In this document: one piece after another, positions 47,609 through 61,060 of the stretch | How the letters are laid out: each line of letters begins with the position of its first letter | Numbering within the stretch: the first letter of the stretch is position 1 | Translations under genes and position numbers: made by a program | Source of the DNA: Ptiloglossa arizonensis | Lineage: Eukaryota > Arthropoda > Insecta > Hymenoptera > Colletidae | Length of the DNA: 64,000 nt | NCBI RefSeq assembly: GCF_051014685.1 | Contig: NW_027478391.1 | Span: 806,001-870,000 of the forward strand | Reading direction: 5' to 3' | The notes under the pieces: model-generated | Seen by the model: the letters and a program-made list of their open reading frames with translations, nothing else | What the model was told of the DNA's origin: nothing | The model's database searches: none

Positions 47609-50087
47609 ATCAAAATTTTCGCAATTCTGATGCTAGAAAACAATAACTACAACGGCCTAGGGGAAAAATACACATACCATTGTAGTCGGGCGTGTTTCTA
47701 CTTTCAGATGCAACAGGAATTTCTCGAGTTCGTCAATCCGTTCGCGAGATATGCGAGTTTGAAGTTAAGGAATGGTTGAGAAACCATCAAAATTTTCGCT
47801 GGTCTGATACTCGAAACCAATAACTACAATGGCCTAGGGGAAAAATACACATACCGTTGTAATCGGGCGAGCCTCTACTTTCACATGCAACAGGAATTTT
47901 TCGCGTTCGTCAATCCGTTCGCAAGATATGGGAGTTTGAAGTTAAGGAATGGTTGAGAAATCATCAAAATTTTCGCAATTCTGATGCTAGAAACGAATAA
48001 CTGGAATGGCCTAGGGGGAAAACACACATATCTTTGTAATCGGGCGAGATTCTACTTTCAGGTGCAACAGGAATTTCTCGAGTTCGTCAATCCGTTCGCG
48101 AGATATGGGAGTTTGAAGTTATGGAATGGTTGAATAACCATCACAATTTTCGCAAGTCTGATACCTGAAACCAATAACCACTATGGCTTAGGGCAAAAAT
48201 ACACATACTGTTGTAATCGGGCGAGTTTCTGCTTTCAGTTGCAATAGGAAATTCTCGAGTTCGTCAATCCGTTCGCGAGATATGGAAGTTTGAAGTTAAG
48301 GAATGGTTGAGAAACCATCAAAATTTTCGCAAGTCTGATACTCGAAACCAATAACTACAACGGCCTAGGGGAAAAATACACATACCATTGTAGTCGGGCG
48401 TGTTTCTACTTTCAGAAGCAACAGGAATTTCTGGAGTTCGTCAAGCCGTTCGCGAGATATGGGAGTTTGAAGTTAAGGAATGGTTGAGAAACCATCACAA
48501 TTTTCGCAAGTCTGATACTCGAAACCAATAACTACAAATGCCTAGGGGAAAAATACACATACCGTTGTAATCGGGCGAGACTCTACTTTCACATGCAACA
48601 GGAATTTCTTACGTTCGTCAATCCATTCGCAAGATATGGGAGTTTGAAGTTAATGAATGGTTGAGAAATCATCAAAATTTTCGCAAGTCTGATACTCGAA
48701 TCCAATAACTACAATGGCCTAGGGCAAAAATACACATACCGTTGTAATCGGGCGGGTTTCTACTTTCAGATGCAACAGGAATTTCTCGAGTTCGTCAATC
48801 CGTTCGCGAGATATGCGAGTTTGAAATTAAGGAATGGTTGAGAAACCTTCAAAATTTTCGCAAGTCTGATACTCGAAACCAATAACTACAATGGCCTAGG
48901 GGGAAAATACACATACCGTTGTAATCGGGCGAGTTTCTACTTTCAGATGCAACAGGAATTTCTCGAGTTCGTCGATCTGTTCGCGAGATATCGAAGTTTG
49001 AAGTTAAGGAATGGTTGTGAAACCATCACAATTATCGGAAGTCTGATACTCGAAACCAATAACTACAAACGCCTAGGGGAAAAATACACATACCGTTTTA
49101 ATCGGGCGAGATTCTACTTTCACATGCAACAGGAACTTCTCGCGTTCGTCAATCCGTTCGCAAGATATGGGAGTTTGAAGTTAAGGAATGGTTGAGAAAT
49201 CATCAAAATTTTCGCAAGTCTGATACACGAATCCAACAACTACAATGGCCTAGGGCAAAAATACACATACCGTTGTAATCGGGCGGGTTTCTACTTTCAG
49301 ATGCAACAGGAATTTCTCGAGTTCGTCAATCCGTTCGCGAGATATGGGAGTTTGAAGTAGAGGAATGGTTGAGAAACCATCAAAATTTTCGCTTGTCTGA
49401 TACTCGAAACCAATAACTGGAATGGCCTGGGGGAAAAGTACACACACCACTGTAATCGGGCGAGTTTCTACTTTCAGGTACAATAGGAATTTCTCGAGTT
49501 CGTCAATACGTTCGCGAGATATGCGTGTTTGAAGTTAAGGAATGGTTGAGAAATCATCAGAATTTACGCAAGTCTGATACTCGAATCCAATAACTACTAT
49601 GGCCTAGGGCAAAAATACACATACCGTTGTAATCGGGCGAGTTTCTACTTTCAAATGCAACAGGAATTTCTCGAGTTCGTCGATCCGTACGCGAGATATC
49701 GAAGTTTGAAGTTAAGGAATGGTTGTGAAACCATCACAATTTTCGGAAGTCTGATACTCGAAACCAATAACTACAAATGCCTAGGGGAAAAATACACATA
49801 CCATTGTAATCGGGCGAGATTCTACTTTCACATGCAACAGGAATTTCTCGAGTTCGTCAATACGTTCGCGAGATATGCGTGTTTGAAGTTAAGGAATGGT
49901 TGAGAAATCATCAGAATTTACGCAAGTATGATACTCGAATTCAATAACTACAATGGCCTAGGGCAAAAAATACACATACCGTTGCAATCGGGCGGGTTTC
50001 TACTTTCAGATGCAACAGGAATTTCTCGAGGTCGTCAATCCGTTCGCGAGATATGGGAGTTTGAAGTAAAGGAATGGTTGAGAAACC
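47609..50087 (+). repeat. Domain E, third unit and exit
   Basis: 47609 is the 'acaacggcc' type. 47786-48316 is a second copy of the 42830-43360 trio. 48317-49732 is again four leading monomers plus one 708-bp subunit. 49733 begins another subunit, then merges with its last member. 49910 has one extra A in 'gggcaaaaaatac' (49,964-49,970), which shifts the register by +1. Frames and markers then change to the domain F types. Confidence 0.84.
49964..49970 (+). other. 1-bp insertion in the second A-run
   Basis: 'gggcaaaaaatac' has six A's where the same type usually has five, so the monomer 49910-50087 is 178 bp. Confidence 0.8.
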
Positions 50088-51326
50088 ATCACAATTTTCG
50101 CTGGTCTGATACTCGAATCCAATAACTACTATGGCCTAGGGCAAAAATACACATACCGTTGTAATCGGGCTGGTTTCTAGATTCTGATGCAACAGGAATT
50201 TCTAGAGTTCGTCAATCCGTTCGCGAGATATGGGAGTTTGAAGTTAAGGAATGGTTGAGAAACCATCACAATTTTCGCAAGTCTGATACTTGAAACCAAT
50301 AACTACAAATGCCTAGGGGAAAAATACACCTACCGTTGTAATCGGGCGAGATTCTACTTTCACATGCAACAGGAATTTCTCGAGTTCGTCAATCCGTTCG
50401 CGAGATATGGGAGTTTGAAGTTAAGGAATGGTCGATAAATCATCAAAATTATCGCAAGTCTGATACTCGAATCCAATAACTACAATGGCCTAGGGGAAAA
50501 ATACACATACCGTTGTAATCGGGCGAGATTCTACTTCCACATGCAATAGGAATTTCTCGAGTTCGTCAATCCGTTCGCGAGATATGGAAGTTTGAAGTTA
50601 AGGAATGGTTGAGAAACCATCAAAATTTTCGCAAGTCTGAAACTCGAAACCAATAACTACAATGGCCTAGGGGAAAAATACACATACCGTTGTAATCGGG
50701 CGGGTTTCTACTTTCAGATGCAACAGGAATTTCTGTAGTTCGTCAATCCGTTCGCGAGATATGGGAGTTTGAAGTTAAGGAATGGTTGAGAAACCATCAT
50801 AATTTTCGCAAGTCTGATACTCGAAACCAATAACTACAAATGCCTAGGGGAAAAATACACATACCGTTGTAATCGGGCGAGATTCTACTTTCACATGCAA
50901 CAGGAACTTTTCGCGTTCGTCAATCCGTTCGCAAGATATGGGAGTTTGAAGTTAGGGAATGGTTGAGAAATCATTAAAATTTTCGCAAGTCTGATACTCG
51001 AATCCAATAACTACAATGGCCTAGGGCAAAAATACACATACCTTTGTAATCGGGCGGGTTTCTACTTTCAGATGCATCAGGAATTTCTCGAGTTCGTCAA
51101 TCCGTTCGCGAGATATGGGAGTTTGAAGTTAAGGAATGGTTGAGAAACCATCAAAATTTTCGCTGGTCTGATACTCGAAACCAACAACTGGAGTGGCCTA
51201 GGGGAAAAGCATACGCACCGTTGTAATCGGGCGAGTTTCTGCTTTCATATGCAATAGGAATCTCTCGAGTTCGTCAATCCGTTCGCGAGATATTGGAGTT
51301 TGAAGTTAAGGAATGGTTGAGAAACC
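50088..51326 (+). repeat. Domain F entry, seven monomers
   Basis: Monomers at 50088 ('ggctggtttctag'), 50265, 50442 ('ggtcgataaatc' precedes it), 50619 ('tctgaaactcg'), 50796 ('atcataatttt', 'acttttcgcg', 'gttagggaatgg'), 50973 ('attaaaattttcg', 'gatgcatcagg') and 51150 (A-like, 'ctggagtgg', 'gcatacgcacc'). They introduce types of the eight-monomer HOR that follows and types shared with domain A (J-, K- and A-like). Confidence 0.83.
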
Positions 51327-52742
51327 ATCATAATTTTCGCAAGTCTGATACTCGAAACCAATAACTACAATGGCCTAGGGGAAAAATACACATACCGTTG
51401 TAATCGGGCGAGATTCTACTTTCACATGCAACAGGAACTTTTCGCGTTCGTCAATCCGTTCGCAAGATATGGGAGTTTGAAGTTAGGGAATGGTTGAGAA
51501 ATCATTAAAATTTTCGCAAGTCTGATACTCGAATCCAATAACTACAATGGCTTAGGGCAAAAATACACATACCGTTGTAATCGGGCGGGTTTCTACTTTC
51601 AGATGCAACAGGAATTTCTCGAGTTCGTCAATCCGTTCGCGAGATATGGGAGTTTGAAGTTAAGGAATGGTTGAGAAACCATCACAATTTTCGGAAGTCT
51701 GATACTCGAAACCAATAACTACTATGGCCTAGGGCAAAAATACACATACCGCTGTAATCGGGCGAGTTTCTGCTTTCAGATGCAGTAGGAAATTCTCGAG
51801 TTCGTCAATCCGTTCGCGAGATATGGGAGATGGAAATTAAGGAATGGTTGAGAAACCATCAAAATTTTCGCAAGTCTGATACTCGAAACCAATAACTACA
51901 ATGGCCTATGGGAAAAATACACATATCGATGTAATCCGGCGAGTTTCTACTTTCAGGTGCAACAGGAATTTCTCGAGTTCGTCAATCCGTTCGCGAGATA
52001 TGGGAGTTTGAAGTTAAGGAATAGTTGAGCAACCCTCACAATTTTCGCAAGTCTGATACTCGAAACCAATAACCACTATGGCCTATGGCAAAAATACACA
52101 TACCGTTGTAATCGGGCGAGTTTCTGCTTTCAGATGCAATAGGAAATTCTCGAGTTCGTCAATCCGTTCGCGAGATATGGAAGTTTGAAGTTAAGGAATG
52201 GTTGAGAAACCATCAAAATTTTCGCAAGTCTGATACTTGAAACAAATAACAACAATGGCCTAGGGGAAAAATACACATACCGTTGTAATCGGGCGGGTTT
52301 CTACTTTCAGATGCAACAGGAATTTCTGGAGTTCGTCAATCCGTTCGCGAGATATGGGAGTTTGAAGTTAAGGAATGGTTGAGAAACCATCAGAATTTTC
52401 GCAAGTCTGATACTCGAAACCAATAACTACAAATGCCTAGGGGAAAAATACACATACCGTTGTAATCGGGCGAGATTCTACTTTCACATGCAACAGGAAC
52501 TTCTCGCGTTCGTCAATCCGTTCGCAAGATATGGGAGTTTGAAGTTAAGGAATGGTTGAGAAATCATCAAAATTTTCGCAAGTCTGATACTCGAATCCAA
52601 CAGCTACAATGGCCTAGGGCAAAAATACACATACCGTTGTAATCGGGCGGGTTTCTACTTTCAGATGCAACAGGAATTTCTCGAGTTCGTCAATCCGATC
52701 GCGAGATATGGGAGTTTGAAGTTAAGGAATGGTTGAGAAACC
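51327..52742 (+). repeat. Domain F, eight-monomer HOR copy 1 (1,416 bp)
   Basis: Order f1 ('atcataatttt', 'acttttcgcg'), f2 ('attaaaattttcg'), f3 ('atcacaattttcgg', 'ccgctgtaatcgg', 'gagatggaaatt'), then F ('atatcgatgtaatccgg'), G ('aaccactatgg'), I ('aaacaaataacaac'), L ('acaaatgcc', 'cttctcgcg') and M ('caacagctac'). The last five are the same types, in the same relative order, as in domain A; the 3' end of f3 equals type E there. Confidence 0.9.
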
Positions 52743-53981
52743 ATCATAATTTTCGCAAGTCTGATACTCGAAACCAATAACTACAATGGCCTAGGGGAAA
52801 AATACACATACCGTTGTAATCGGGCGAGATTCTACTTTCACATGCAACAGGAACTTTTCGCGTTCGTCAATCCGTTCGCAAGATATGGGAGTTTGAAGTT
52901 AAGGAATGGTTGAGAAACCATCACAATTTTCGGAAGTCTGATACTCGAAACCAATAACTACTATGGCCTAGGGCAAAAATACACATACCGCTGTAATCGG
53001 GCGAGTTTCTGCTTTCAGATGCAGTAGGAAATTCTCGAGTTCGTCAATCCGTTCGCGAGATATGGGAGATGGAAATTAAGGAATGGTTGAGAAACCATCA
53101 AAATTTTCGCAAGTCTGATACTCGAAACCAATAACTACAATGGCCTATGGGAAAAATACACATATCGATGTAATCCGGCGAGTTTCTACTTTCAGGTGCA
53201 ACAGGAATTTCTCGAGTTCGTCAATCCGTTCGCGAGATATGGGAGTTTGAAGTTAAGGAATAGTTGAGCAACCCTCACAATTTTCGCAAGTCTGATACTC
53301 GAAACCAATAACCACTATGGCCTATGGCAAAAATACACATACCGTTGTAATCGGGCGAGTTTCTGCTTTCAGATGCAATAGGAAATTCTCGAGTTCGTCA
53401 ATCCGTTCGCGAGATATGGAAGTTTGAAGTTAAGGAATGGTTGAGAAACCATCAAAATTTTCGCAAGTCTGATACTTGAAACAAATAACAACAATGGCCT
53501 AGGGGAAAAATACACATAGCGTTGTAATCGGGCGGGTTTCTACTTTCAGATGCAACAGGAATTTCTGGAGTTCGTCAATCCGTTCGCGAGATATGGGAGT
53601 TTGAAGTTAAGGAATGGTTGAGAAACCATCAGAATTTTCGCAAGTCTGATACTCGAAACCAATAACTACAAATGCCTAGGGGAAAAATACACATACCGTT
53701 GTAATCGGGCGAGATTCTACTTTCACATGCAACAGGAACTTCTCGCGTTCGTCAATCCGTTCGCAAGATATGGGAGTTTGAAGTTAAGGAATGGTTGAGA
53801 AATCATCAAAATTTTCGCAAGTCTGATACTCGAATCCAACAGCTACAATGGCCTAGGGCAAAAATACACATACCGTTGTAATCGGGCGGGTTTCTACTTT
53901 CAGATGCAACAGGAATTTCTCGAGTTCGTCAATCCGATCGCGAGATATGGGAGTTTGAAGTTAAGGAATGGTTGAGAAACC
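52743..53981 (+). repeat. Domain F, seven-monomer copy lacking f2 (1,239 bp)
   Basis: Order f1/f2-less f3 F G I L M. The f1 copy at 52743 has 'gttaaggaatgg' and passes straight to f3, so one monomer has been lost. The rest matches 51681-52742 closely, with single changes such as 'catagcgttg'. Confidence 0.89.
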
Positions 53982-55397
53982 ATCATAATTTTCGCAAGTC
54001 TGATACTCGAAACCAATAACTACAATGGCCTAGGGGAAAAATACACATACCGTTGTAATCGGGCGAGATTCTACTTTCACATGCAACAGGAACTTTTCGC
54101 GTTCGTCAATCCGTTCGCAAGATATGGGAGTTTGAAGTTAGGGAATGGTTGAGAAATCATTAAAATTTTCGCAAGTCTGATACTCGAATCCAATAACTAC
54201 AATGGCTTAGGGCAAAAATACACATACCGTTGTAATCGGGCGGGTTTCTACTTTCAGATGCAACAGGAATTTCTCGAGTTCGTCAATCCGTTCGCGAGAT
54301 ATGGGAGTTTGAAGTTAAGGAATGGTTGAGAAACCATCACAATTTTCGGAAGTCTGATACTCGAAACCAATAACTACTATGGCCTAGGGCAAAAATACAC
54401 ATACCGCTGTAATCGGGTGAGTTTCTGCTTTCAGATGCAGTAGGAAATTCTCGAGTTCGTCAATCCGTTCGCGAGATATGGGAGATGGAAATTAAGGAAT
54501 GGTTGAGAAACCATCAAAATTTTCGCAAGTCTGATACTCGAAACCAATAACTACAATGGCCTATGGGAAAAATACACATATCGATGTAATCCGGCGAGTT
54601 TCTACTTTCAGGTGCAACAGGAATTTCTCGAGTTCGTCAATCCGTTCGCGAGATATGGGAGTTTGAAGTTAAGGAATAGTTGAGCAACCCTCACAATTTT
54701 CGCAAGTCTGATACTCGAAACCAATAACCACTATGGCCTATGGCAAAAATACACATACCGTTGTAATCGGGCGAGTTTCTGCTTTCAGATGCAATAGGAA
54801 ATTCTCGAGTTCGTCAATCCGTTCGCGAGATATGGAAGTTTGAAGTTAAGGAATGGTTGAGAAACCATCAAAATTTTCGCAAGTCTGATACTTGAAACAA
54901 ATAACAACAATGGCCTAGGGGAAAAATACACATACCGTTGTAATCGGGCGGGTTTCTACTTTCAGATGCAACAGGAATTTCTGGAGTTCGTCAATCCGTT
55001 CGCGAGATATGGGAGTTTGAAGTTAAGGAATGGTTGAGAAACCATCAGAATTTTCGCAAGTCTGATACTCGAAACCAATAACTACAAATGCCTAGGGGAA
55101 AAATACGCATACCGTTGTAATCGGGCGAGATTCTACTTTCACATGCAACAGGAACTTCTCGCGTTCGTCAATCCGTTCGCAAGATATGGGAGTTTGAAGT
55201 TAAGGAATGGTTGAGAAATCATCAAAATTTTCGCAAGTCTGATACTCGAATCCAACAGCTACAATGGCCTAGGGCAAAAATACACATACCTTTGTAATCG
55301 GGCGGGTTTCTACTTTCAGATGCATCAGGAATTTCTCGAGTTCGTCAATCCGTTCGCGAGATATGGGAGTTTGAAGTTAAGGAATGGTTGAGAAACC
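53982..55397 (+). repeat. Domain F, eight-monomer HOR copy 3 (1,416 bp)
   Basis: Complete f1 f2 f3 F G I L M. The last monomer (55221) starts as M ('caacagctac') and ends like the 50973 type ('cctttgtaatcgg', 'gatgcatcagg'), a fusion that leads into the A/H-like spacer that follows. Confidence 0.89.
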
Positions 55398-56104
55398 ATC
55401 AAAATTTTCGCTGGTCTGATACTCGAAACCAACAACTGGAGTGGCCTAGGGGAAAAATACACATACCATTGTAATCGGGCGAGTTTCTACTTTCAGATGC
55501 AACAGGAATTTCTCGAGTTCGTCAATCCGTTCGTGAGATATGGGAGTTTGAAGTTAAGGAATGGTTGAGAAACCATCAAAATTTTCGCTGGTCTGATACT
55601 CGAAACCAACAACTGGAGTGGCCTAGGGAAAAGCATACGCACCGTTGTAATCGGGCGAGTTTCTTCTTTCATATGCAATAGGAATTTCTCGAATTCGTCA
55701 TTCCATTCGCGAGATATGGGCGTTTGAAGTTAATGAATGGTTGAGAAATCATCAAAATTTTCGCAAGTCTGATACTCGAAACCAATAACTACAAATGCCT
55801 AGGGGAAAAATACACATACCTTTGTAATCGGGCGGGTTTCTACTTTCAGATGCATCAGGAATTTCTCGAGTTCGTCAATCCGTTCGCGAGATATGGGAGT
55901 TTGAAGTTAAGGAATGGTTGAGAAACCATCAAAATTTTCGCTGGTCTGATACTCGAAACCAACAACTGGAGTGGCCTAGGGGAAAAGCATACGCACCGTT
56001 GTAATCGGGCGAGTTTCTGCTTTCATATGCAATAGGAATCTCTCGAGTTCGTCAATCCGTTCGCGAGATATGGGAGTTTGAAGTTAAGGAATGGTTGAGA
56101 AACC
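55398..56104 (+). repeat. Domain F, four-monomer A/H-type spacer
   Basis: Monomers at 55398, 55575, 55751 and 55928. Three have 'caacaactggagtgg', the A/H marker of domain A. The 55575 copy has lost one G in 'cctaggg' (55,626), giving a 176-bp monomer. 55928 repeats the 51150 type and is followed by f1, as at 51327. Confidence 0.86.
55625..55630 (+). other. 1-bp deletion in the G-run
   Basis: 'cctagggaaaagc' stands for 'cctaggggaaaagc', giving a 176-bp monomer (55575-55750). Confidence 0.8.
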
Positions 56105-57520
56105 ATCATAATTTTCGCAAGTCTGATACTCGAAACCAATAACTACAATGGCCTAGGGGAAAAATACACATACCGTTGTAATCGGGCGAGATTCTACTTT
56201 CACATGCAACAGGAACTTTTCGCGTTCGTCAATCCGTTCGGAAGATATGGGAGTTTGAAGTTAGGGAATGGTTGAGAAATCATTAAAATTTTCGCAAGTC
56301 TGATACTCGAATCCAATAACTACAATGGCCTAGGGCAAAAATACACATACCGTTGTAATCGGGCGGGTTTCTACTTTCAGACGCAACAGGAATTTCTCGA
56401 GTTCGTCAATCCGTTCGCGAGATATGGGAGTTTGAAGTTAAGGAATGGTTGAGAAACCATCGCAATTTTCGGAAGTCTGATACTCGAAACCAATAACTAC
56501 TATGGCCTAGGGCAAAAATACACATACCGCTGTAATCGGGCGAGTTTCTGCTTTCAGATGCAGTAGGAAATTCTCGAGTTCGTCAATCCGTTCGCGAGAT
56601 ATGGGAGATGGAAATTAAGGAATGGTTGAGAAACCATCAAAATTTTCGCAAGTCTGATACTCGAAACCAATAACTACAATGGCCTATGGGAAAAATACAC
56701 ATATCGATGTAATCCGGCGAGTTTCTACTTTCAGGTGCAACAGGAATTTCTCGAGTTCGTCAATCCGTTCGCGAGATATGGGAGTTTGAAGTTAAGGAAT
56801 AGTTGAGCAACCCTCACAATTTTCGCAAGTCTGATACTCGAAACCAATAACCACTATGGCCTATGGCAAAAATACACATACCGTTGTAATCGGGCGAGTT
56901 TCTGCTTTCAGATGCAATAGGAAATTCTCGAGTTCGTCAATCCGTTCGCGAGATATGGAAGTTTGAAGTTAAGGAATGGTTGAGAAACCATCAAAATTTT
57001 CGCAAGCCTGATACTTGAAACAAATAACAACAATGGCCTAGGGGAAAAATACACATACCGTTGTAATCGGGCGGGTTTCTACTTTCAGATGCAACAGGAA
57101 TTTCTGGAGTTCGTCAATCCGTTCGCGAGATATGGGAGTTTGAAGTTAAGGAATGGTTGAGAAACCATCAGAATTTTCGCAAGTCTGATACTCGAAACCA
57201 ATAACTACAAATGCCTAGGGGAGAAATACACATACCGTTGTAATCGGGCGAGATTCTACTTTCACATGCAACAGGAACTTCTCGCGTTCGTCAATCCGTT
57301 CGCAAGATATGGGAGTTTGAAGTTAAGGAATGGTTGAGAAATCATCAAAATTTTCGCAAGTCTGATACTCGAATCCAACAGCTACAATGGCCTAGGGCAA
57401 AAATACACATGCCGTTGTAATCGGGCGGGTTTCTACTTTCAGATGCAACAGGAATTTCTCGAGTTCGTCAATCCGATCGCGAGATATGGGAGTTTGAAGT
57501 TAAGGAATGGTTGAGAAACC
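56105..57520 (+). repeat. Domain F, eight-monomer HOR copy 4 (1,416 bp)
   Basis: Complete f1 f2 f3 F G I L M with private changes ('ttcggaagatat', 'cagacgcaac', 'atcgcaattttcgg', 'gcaagcctg', 'ggggagaaatac'). The M copy keeps 'ccgatcgcg', shared with 52566 and 53805. Confidence 0.9.
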
Positions 57521-58405
57521 ATCAAAATTTTCGCAAGTCTGATACTCGGAACCAATAACTACAAATGCCTAGGGGAAAAATACACATACCATTGTAATCG
57601 GGCGAGTTTCTACTTTCAGATGCAACAGGAATTTCTCGAGTTCGTCAATCCGTTCGTGAGATATGGGAGTTTGAAGTTAAGGAATGGTTGAGAAACCATC
57701 AAAATTTTCGCTGGTCTGATACTCGAAACCAACAACTGGAGTGGCCTAGGGGAAAAGCATACGCACCGTTGTAATCGGGCGAGTTTCTTCTTTCATATGC
57801 AATAGGAATTTCTCGAGTTCGTCATTCCATTCGCGAGATATGGGAGTTTGAAGTTAATGAATGGTTGAGAAATCATCAAAATTTTCGCAAGTCTGATACT
57901 CGAAACCAATAACTACAAATGCCTAGGGGAAAAATACACATACCGTTGTAATCGGGCGAGTTTCTACTTTCAGATGCAACAGGAATTTCTCGAGTTCGTC
58001 AATCCGTTCGTGAGATATGGGAGTTTGAAGTTAAGGAATGGTTGTGAAACCATCACAATTTTCGCAAGTCTGATACTCGAAACCAATAACTACAAATGCC
58101 TAGGGTAAAAATACACATACCGTTGTAATCGGGCGAGATTCTACTTTTACGTGCAACAGGAATTTCTCGAGTTCGTCAAACCGTTCGCCAGATATGGGAG
58201 TTTCAAGTAAAGGAATGGTTGAGAAACCATCAAAATTTTCGCTGGTCTGATACTCGAAACCAATAACTGGAATGGCCTAAGGGAAAAGTACACACACCGT
58301 TGTAATCGGGCGAGTTTCTACTTTCAGATACAATAGGAATTTCTCGAGTTCGTCAATGCGTTCGCGAGATATGCGTGTTCGAAGTTAAGGAATGGTTGAG
58401 AAATC
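57521..58405 (+). repeat. Domain F, five-monomer spacer (N-, H- and D-like)
   Basis: 57521 has 'ctcggaacc' (N-like), 57698 is H-like with 'gcatacgcacc', 57875 has 'acaaatgcc' at the start and 'ttcgtgag' at the end, 58052 is D-like ('gggtaaaaat', 'ttttacgtgc'), and 58229 has 'cctaaggg' and 'gatacaatagg'. The order is a shortened version of 59822-60883 and of the domain A/B junction. Confidence 0.86.
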
Positions 58406-59821
58406 ATCAGAATTTACGCAAGTCTGATACTCGAAACCAATAACTACAATGGCCTAGGGGAAAAATACACATACCGTTGTAATCGGGCGAGATTCTACTT
58501 TCACATGCAACAGGAACTTTTCGCGTTCGTCAATCCGTTCGCAAGATATGGGAGTTTGAAGTTAGGGAATGGTTGAGAAATCATTAAAATTTTCGCAAGT
58601 CTGATACTCGAATCCAATAACTACAATGGCCTAGGACAAAAATACACACACCGTTGTAATCAGGCGGGTTTCTACTTTCAGATGCAACAGGAATTTCTCG
58701 AGTTCGTCAATCCGTTCGCGAGATATGGGAGTTTGAAGTTAAGGAATGGTTGAGAAACCATCACAATTTTCGGAAGTCTGATACTCGAAACCAATAACTA
58801 CTATGGCCTAGGGCAAAAATACACATACCGCTGTAATCGGGCGAGTTTCTGCTTTCAGATGCAGTAGGAAATTCTCGAGTTCGTCAATCCGTTCGCGAGA
58901 TATGGGAGATGGAAATTAAGGAATGGTTGAGAAACCATCAAAATTTTCGCAAGTCTGATACTCGAAACCAATAACTACAATGGCCTATGGGAAAAATACA
59001 CATATCGATGTAATCCGGCGAGTTTCTACTTTCAGGTGCAACAGGAATTTCTCGAGTTCGTCAATCCGTTCGCGAGATATGGGAGTTTGAAGTTAAGGAA
59101 TAGTTGAGCAACCCTCACAATTTTCGCAAGTCTGATACTCGAAACCAATAACCACTATGGCCTATGGCAAAAATACACATACCGTTGTAATCGGGCGAGT
59201 TTCTGCTTTCAGATGCAATAGGAAATTCTCGAGTTCGTCAATCCGTTCGCGAGATATGGAAGTTTGAAGTTAAGGAATGGTTGAGAAACCATCAAAATTT
59301 TCGCAAGTCTGATACTTGAAACAAATAACAACAATGGCCTAGGGGAAAAATACACATACCGTTGTAATCGGGCGGGTCTCTACTTTCAGATGCAACAGGA
59401 ATTTCTGGAGTTCGTCAATCCGTTCGCGAGATATGGGAGTTTGAAGTTAAGGAATGGTTGAGAAACCATCAGAATTTTCGCAAGTCTGATACTCGAAACC
59501 AATAACTACAAATGCCTAGGGGAAAAATACACATACCGTTGTAATCGGGCGAGATTCTACTTTCACATGCAACAGGAACTTCTCGCGTTCGTCAATCCGT
59601 TCGCAAGATATGGGAGTTTGAAGTTAAGGAATGGTTGAGAAATCATCAAAATTTTCGCAAGTCTGATACTCGAATCCAACAGCTACAATGGCCTAGGGCA
59701 AAAATACACATACCGTTGTAATCGGGCGGGTTTCTACTTTCAGATGCAACAGGAATTTCTCGAGTTCGTCAATCCGATCGCGAGATATGGGAGTTTGAAG
59801 TTAAGGAATGGTTGAGAAACC
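58406..59821 (+). repeat. Domain F, eight-monomer HOR copy 5 (1,416 bp)
   Basis: The first monomer is a fusion: its start is 'atcagaatttacgc' and its end is f1 ('acttttcgcg', 'gttagggaatgg'). f2 f3 F G I L M follow. M again has 'ccgatcgcg'. Confidence 0.89.
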
Positions 59822-61060
59822 ATCAAAATTTTCGCAAGTCTGATACTCGGAACCAATAACTACAAATGCCTAGGGGAAAAATACACATACCATTGTAATC
59901 GGGCGAGCTTCTACTTTCAGATGCAACTGGAATTTCTCGAGTTCGTCAATCCGTTCGTGAGATATGGGAGTTTGAAGTTAAGGAATGGTTGAGAAACCAT
60001 CAAAATTTTCGCTGGTCTGATACTCGAAACCAACAACTGGAGTGGCCTAGGGGAAAAGCATACGCACCGTTGTAATCGGGCGAGTTTCTTCTTTCATATG
60101 CAATAGGAATTTCTCGAGTTCGTCATTCCATTCGCGAGATATGGGAGTTTGAAGTTAATGAATGGTTGAGAAATCATCAAAATTTTCGCAAGTCTGATAC
60201 TCGAAACCAATAACTACAAATGCCTAGGGGAAAAATACACATACCGTTGTAATCGGGCGGGTTTCTACTTTCAGATGCAACAGGAATTTCTCGAGTTCGT
60301 CAATCCGTTCGCGAGATATGTGAGTTTGAAATTAAGGAATGGTTGAGAAACCATCAAAATTTTCGCAAGTCTGATACTCGAAACCAATAACTACAATGGC
60401 CTAGGGGAAAAATACACATACCATTGTAATCGGGCGAGTTTCTACTTTCAGATGCAACAGGAATTTCTCGAGTTCGTCAATCCGTTCGTGAGATATGGGA
60501 GTTTGAAGTTAAGGAATGGTTGTGAAACCATCACAATTTTCGCAAGTCTGATACTCGAAACCAATAACTACAAATGCCTAGGGTAAAAATACACATACCG
60601 TTGTAATCGGGCGAGATTCTACTTTTACGTGCAACAGGAATTTCTCGAGTTCGTCAAACCGTTCGCGAGATATGGGAGTTTGAAGTAAAGGAATGGTTGA
60701 GAAACCATCAAAATTTTCGCTGGTCTGATACTCGAAACCAATAACTGGAATGGCCTAAGGGAAAAGTACACACACCGTTGTAATCGGGCGAGTTTCTACT
60801 TTCAGATACAATAGGAATTTCTCGAGTTCGTCAATGCGTTCGCGAGATATGCGTGTTCGAAGTTAAGGAATGGTTGAGAAATCATCAGAATTTACGCAAG
60901 TCTGATACTCGAATCCAATAACTACTATGGCCTAGGGCAAAAATACACATACCGTTGTAATCGGGCGAGTTTCTGCTTTCAGATGCAATAGGAATTTCTC
61001 GAGTTCGTCAATCCGTTCGCGAGATATGGGAGTTTGAAGTTAAGGAATGGTTGAGAAACC
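59822..61060 (+). repeat. Domain F/G junction, seven monomers matching the domain A/B junction
   Basis: 59822 N-like ('ctcggaacc'), 59999 H-like, 60176 ('atatgtgag'), 60353 ('ttcgtgag', 'ttgtgaaacc'), 60530 D-like, 60707 ('cctaaggg', 'gatacaatagg', 'gtgttcgaag') and 60884 ('atcagaatttacgc'). From 60353 on, the order equals 13807, 13984, 14161, 14338 at a constant distance of 46,546 bp. Confidence 0.87.
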
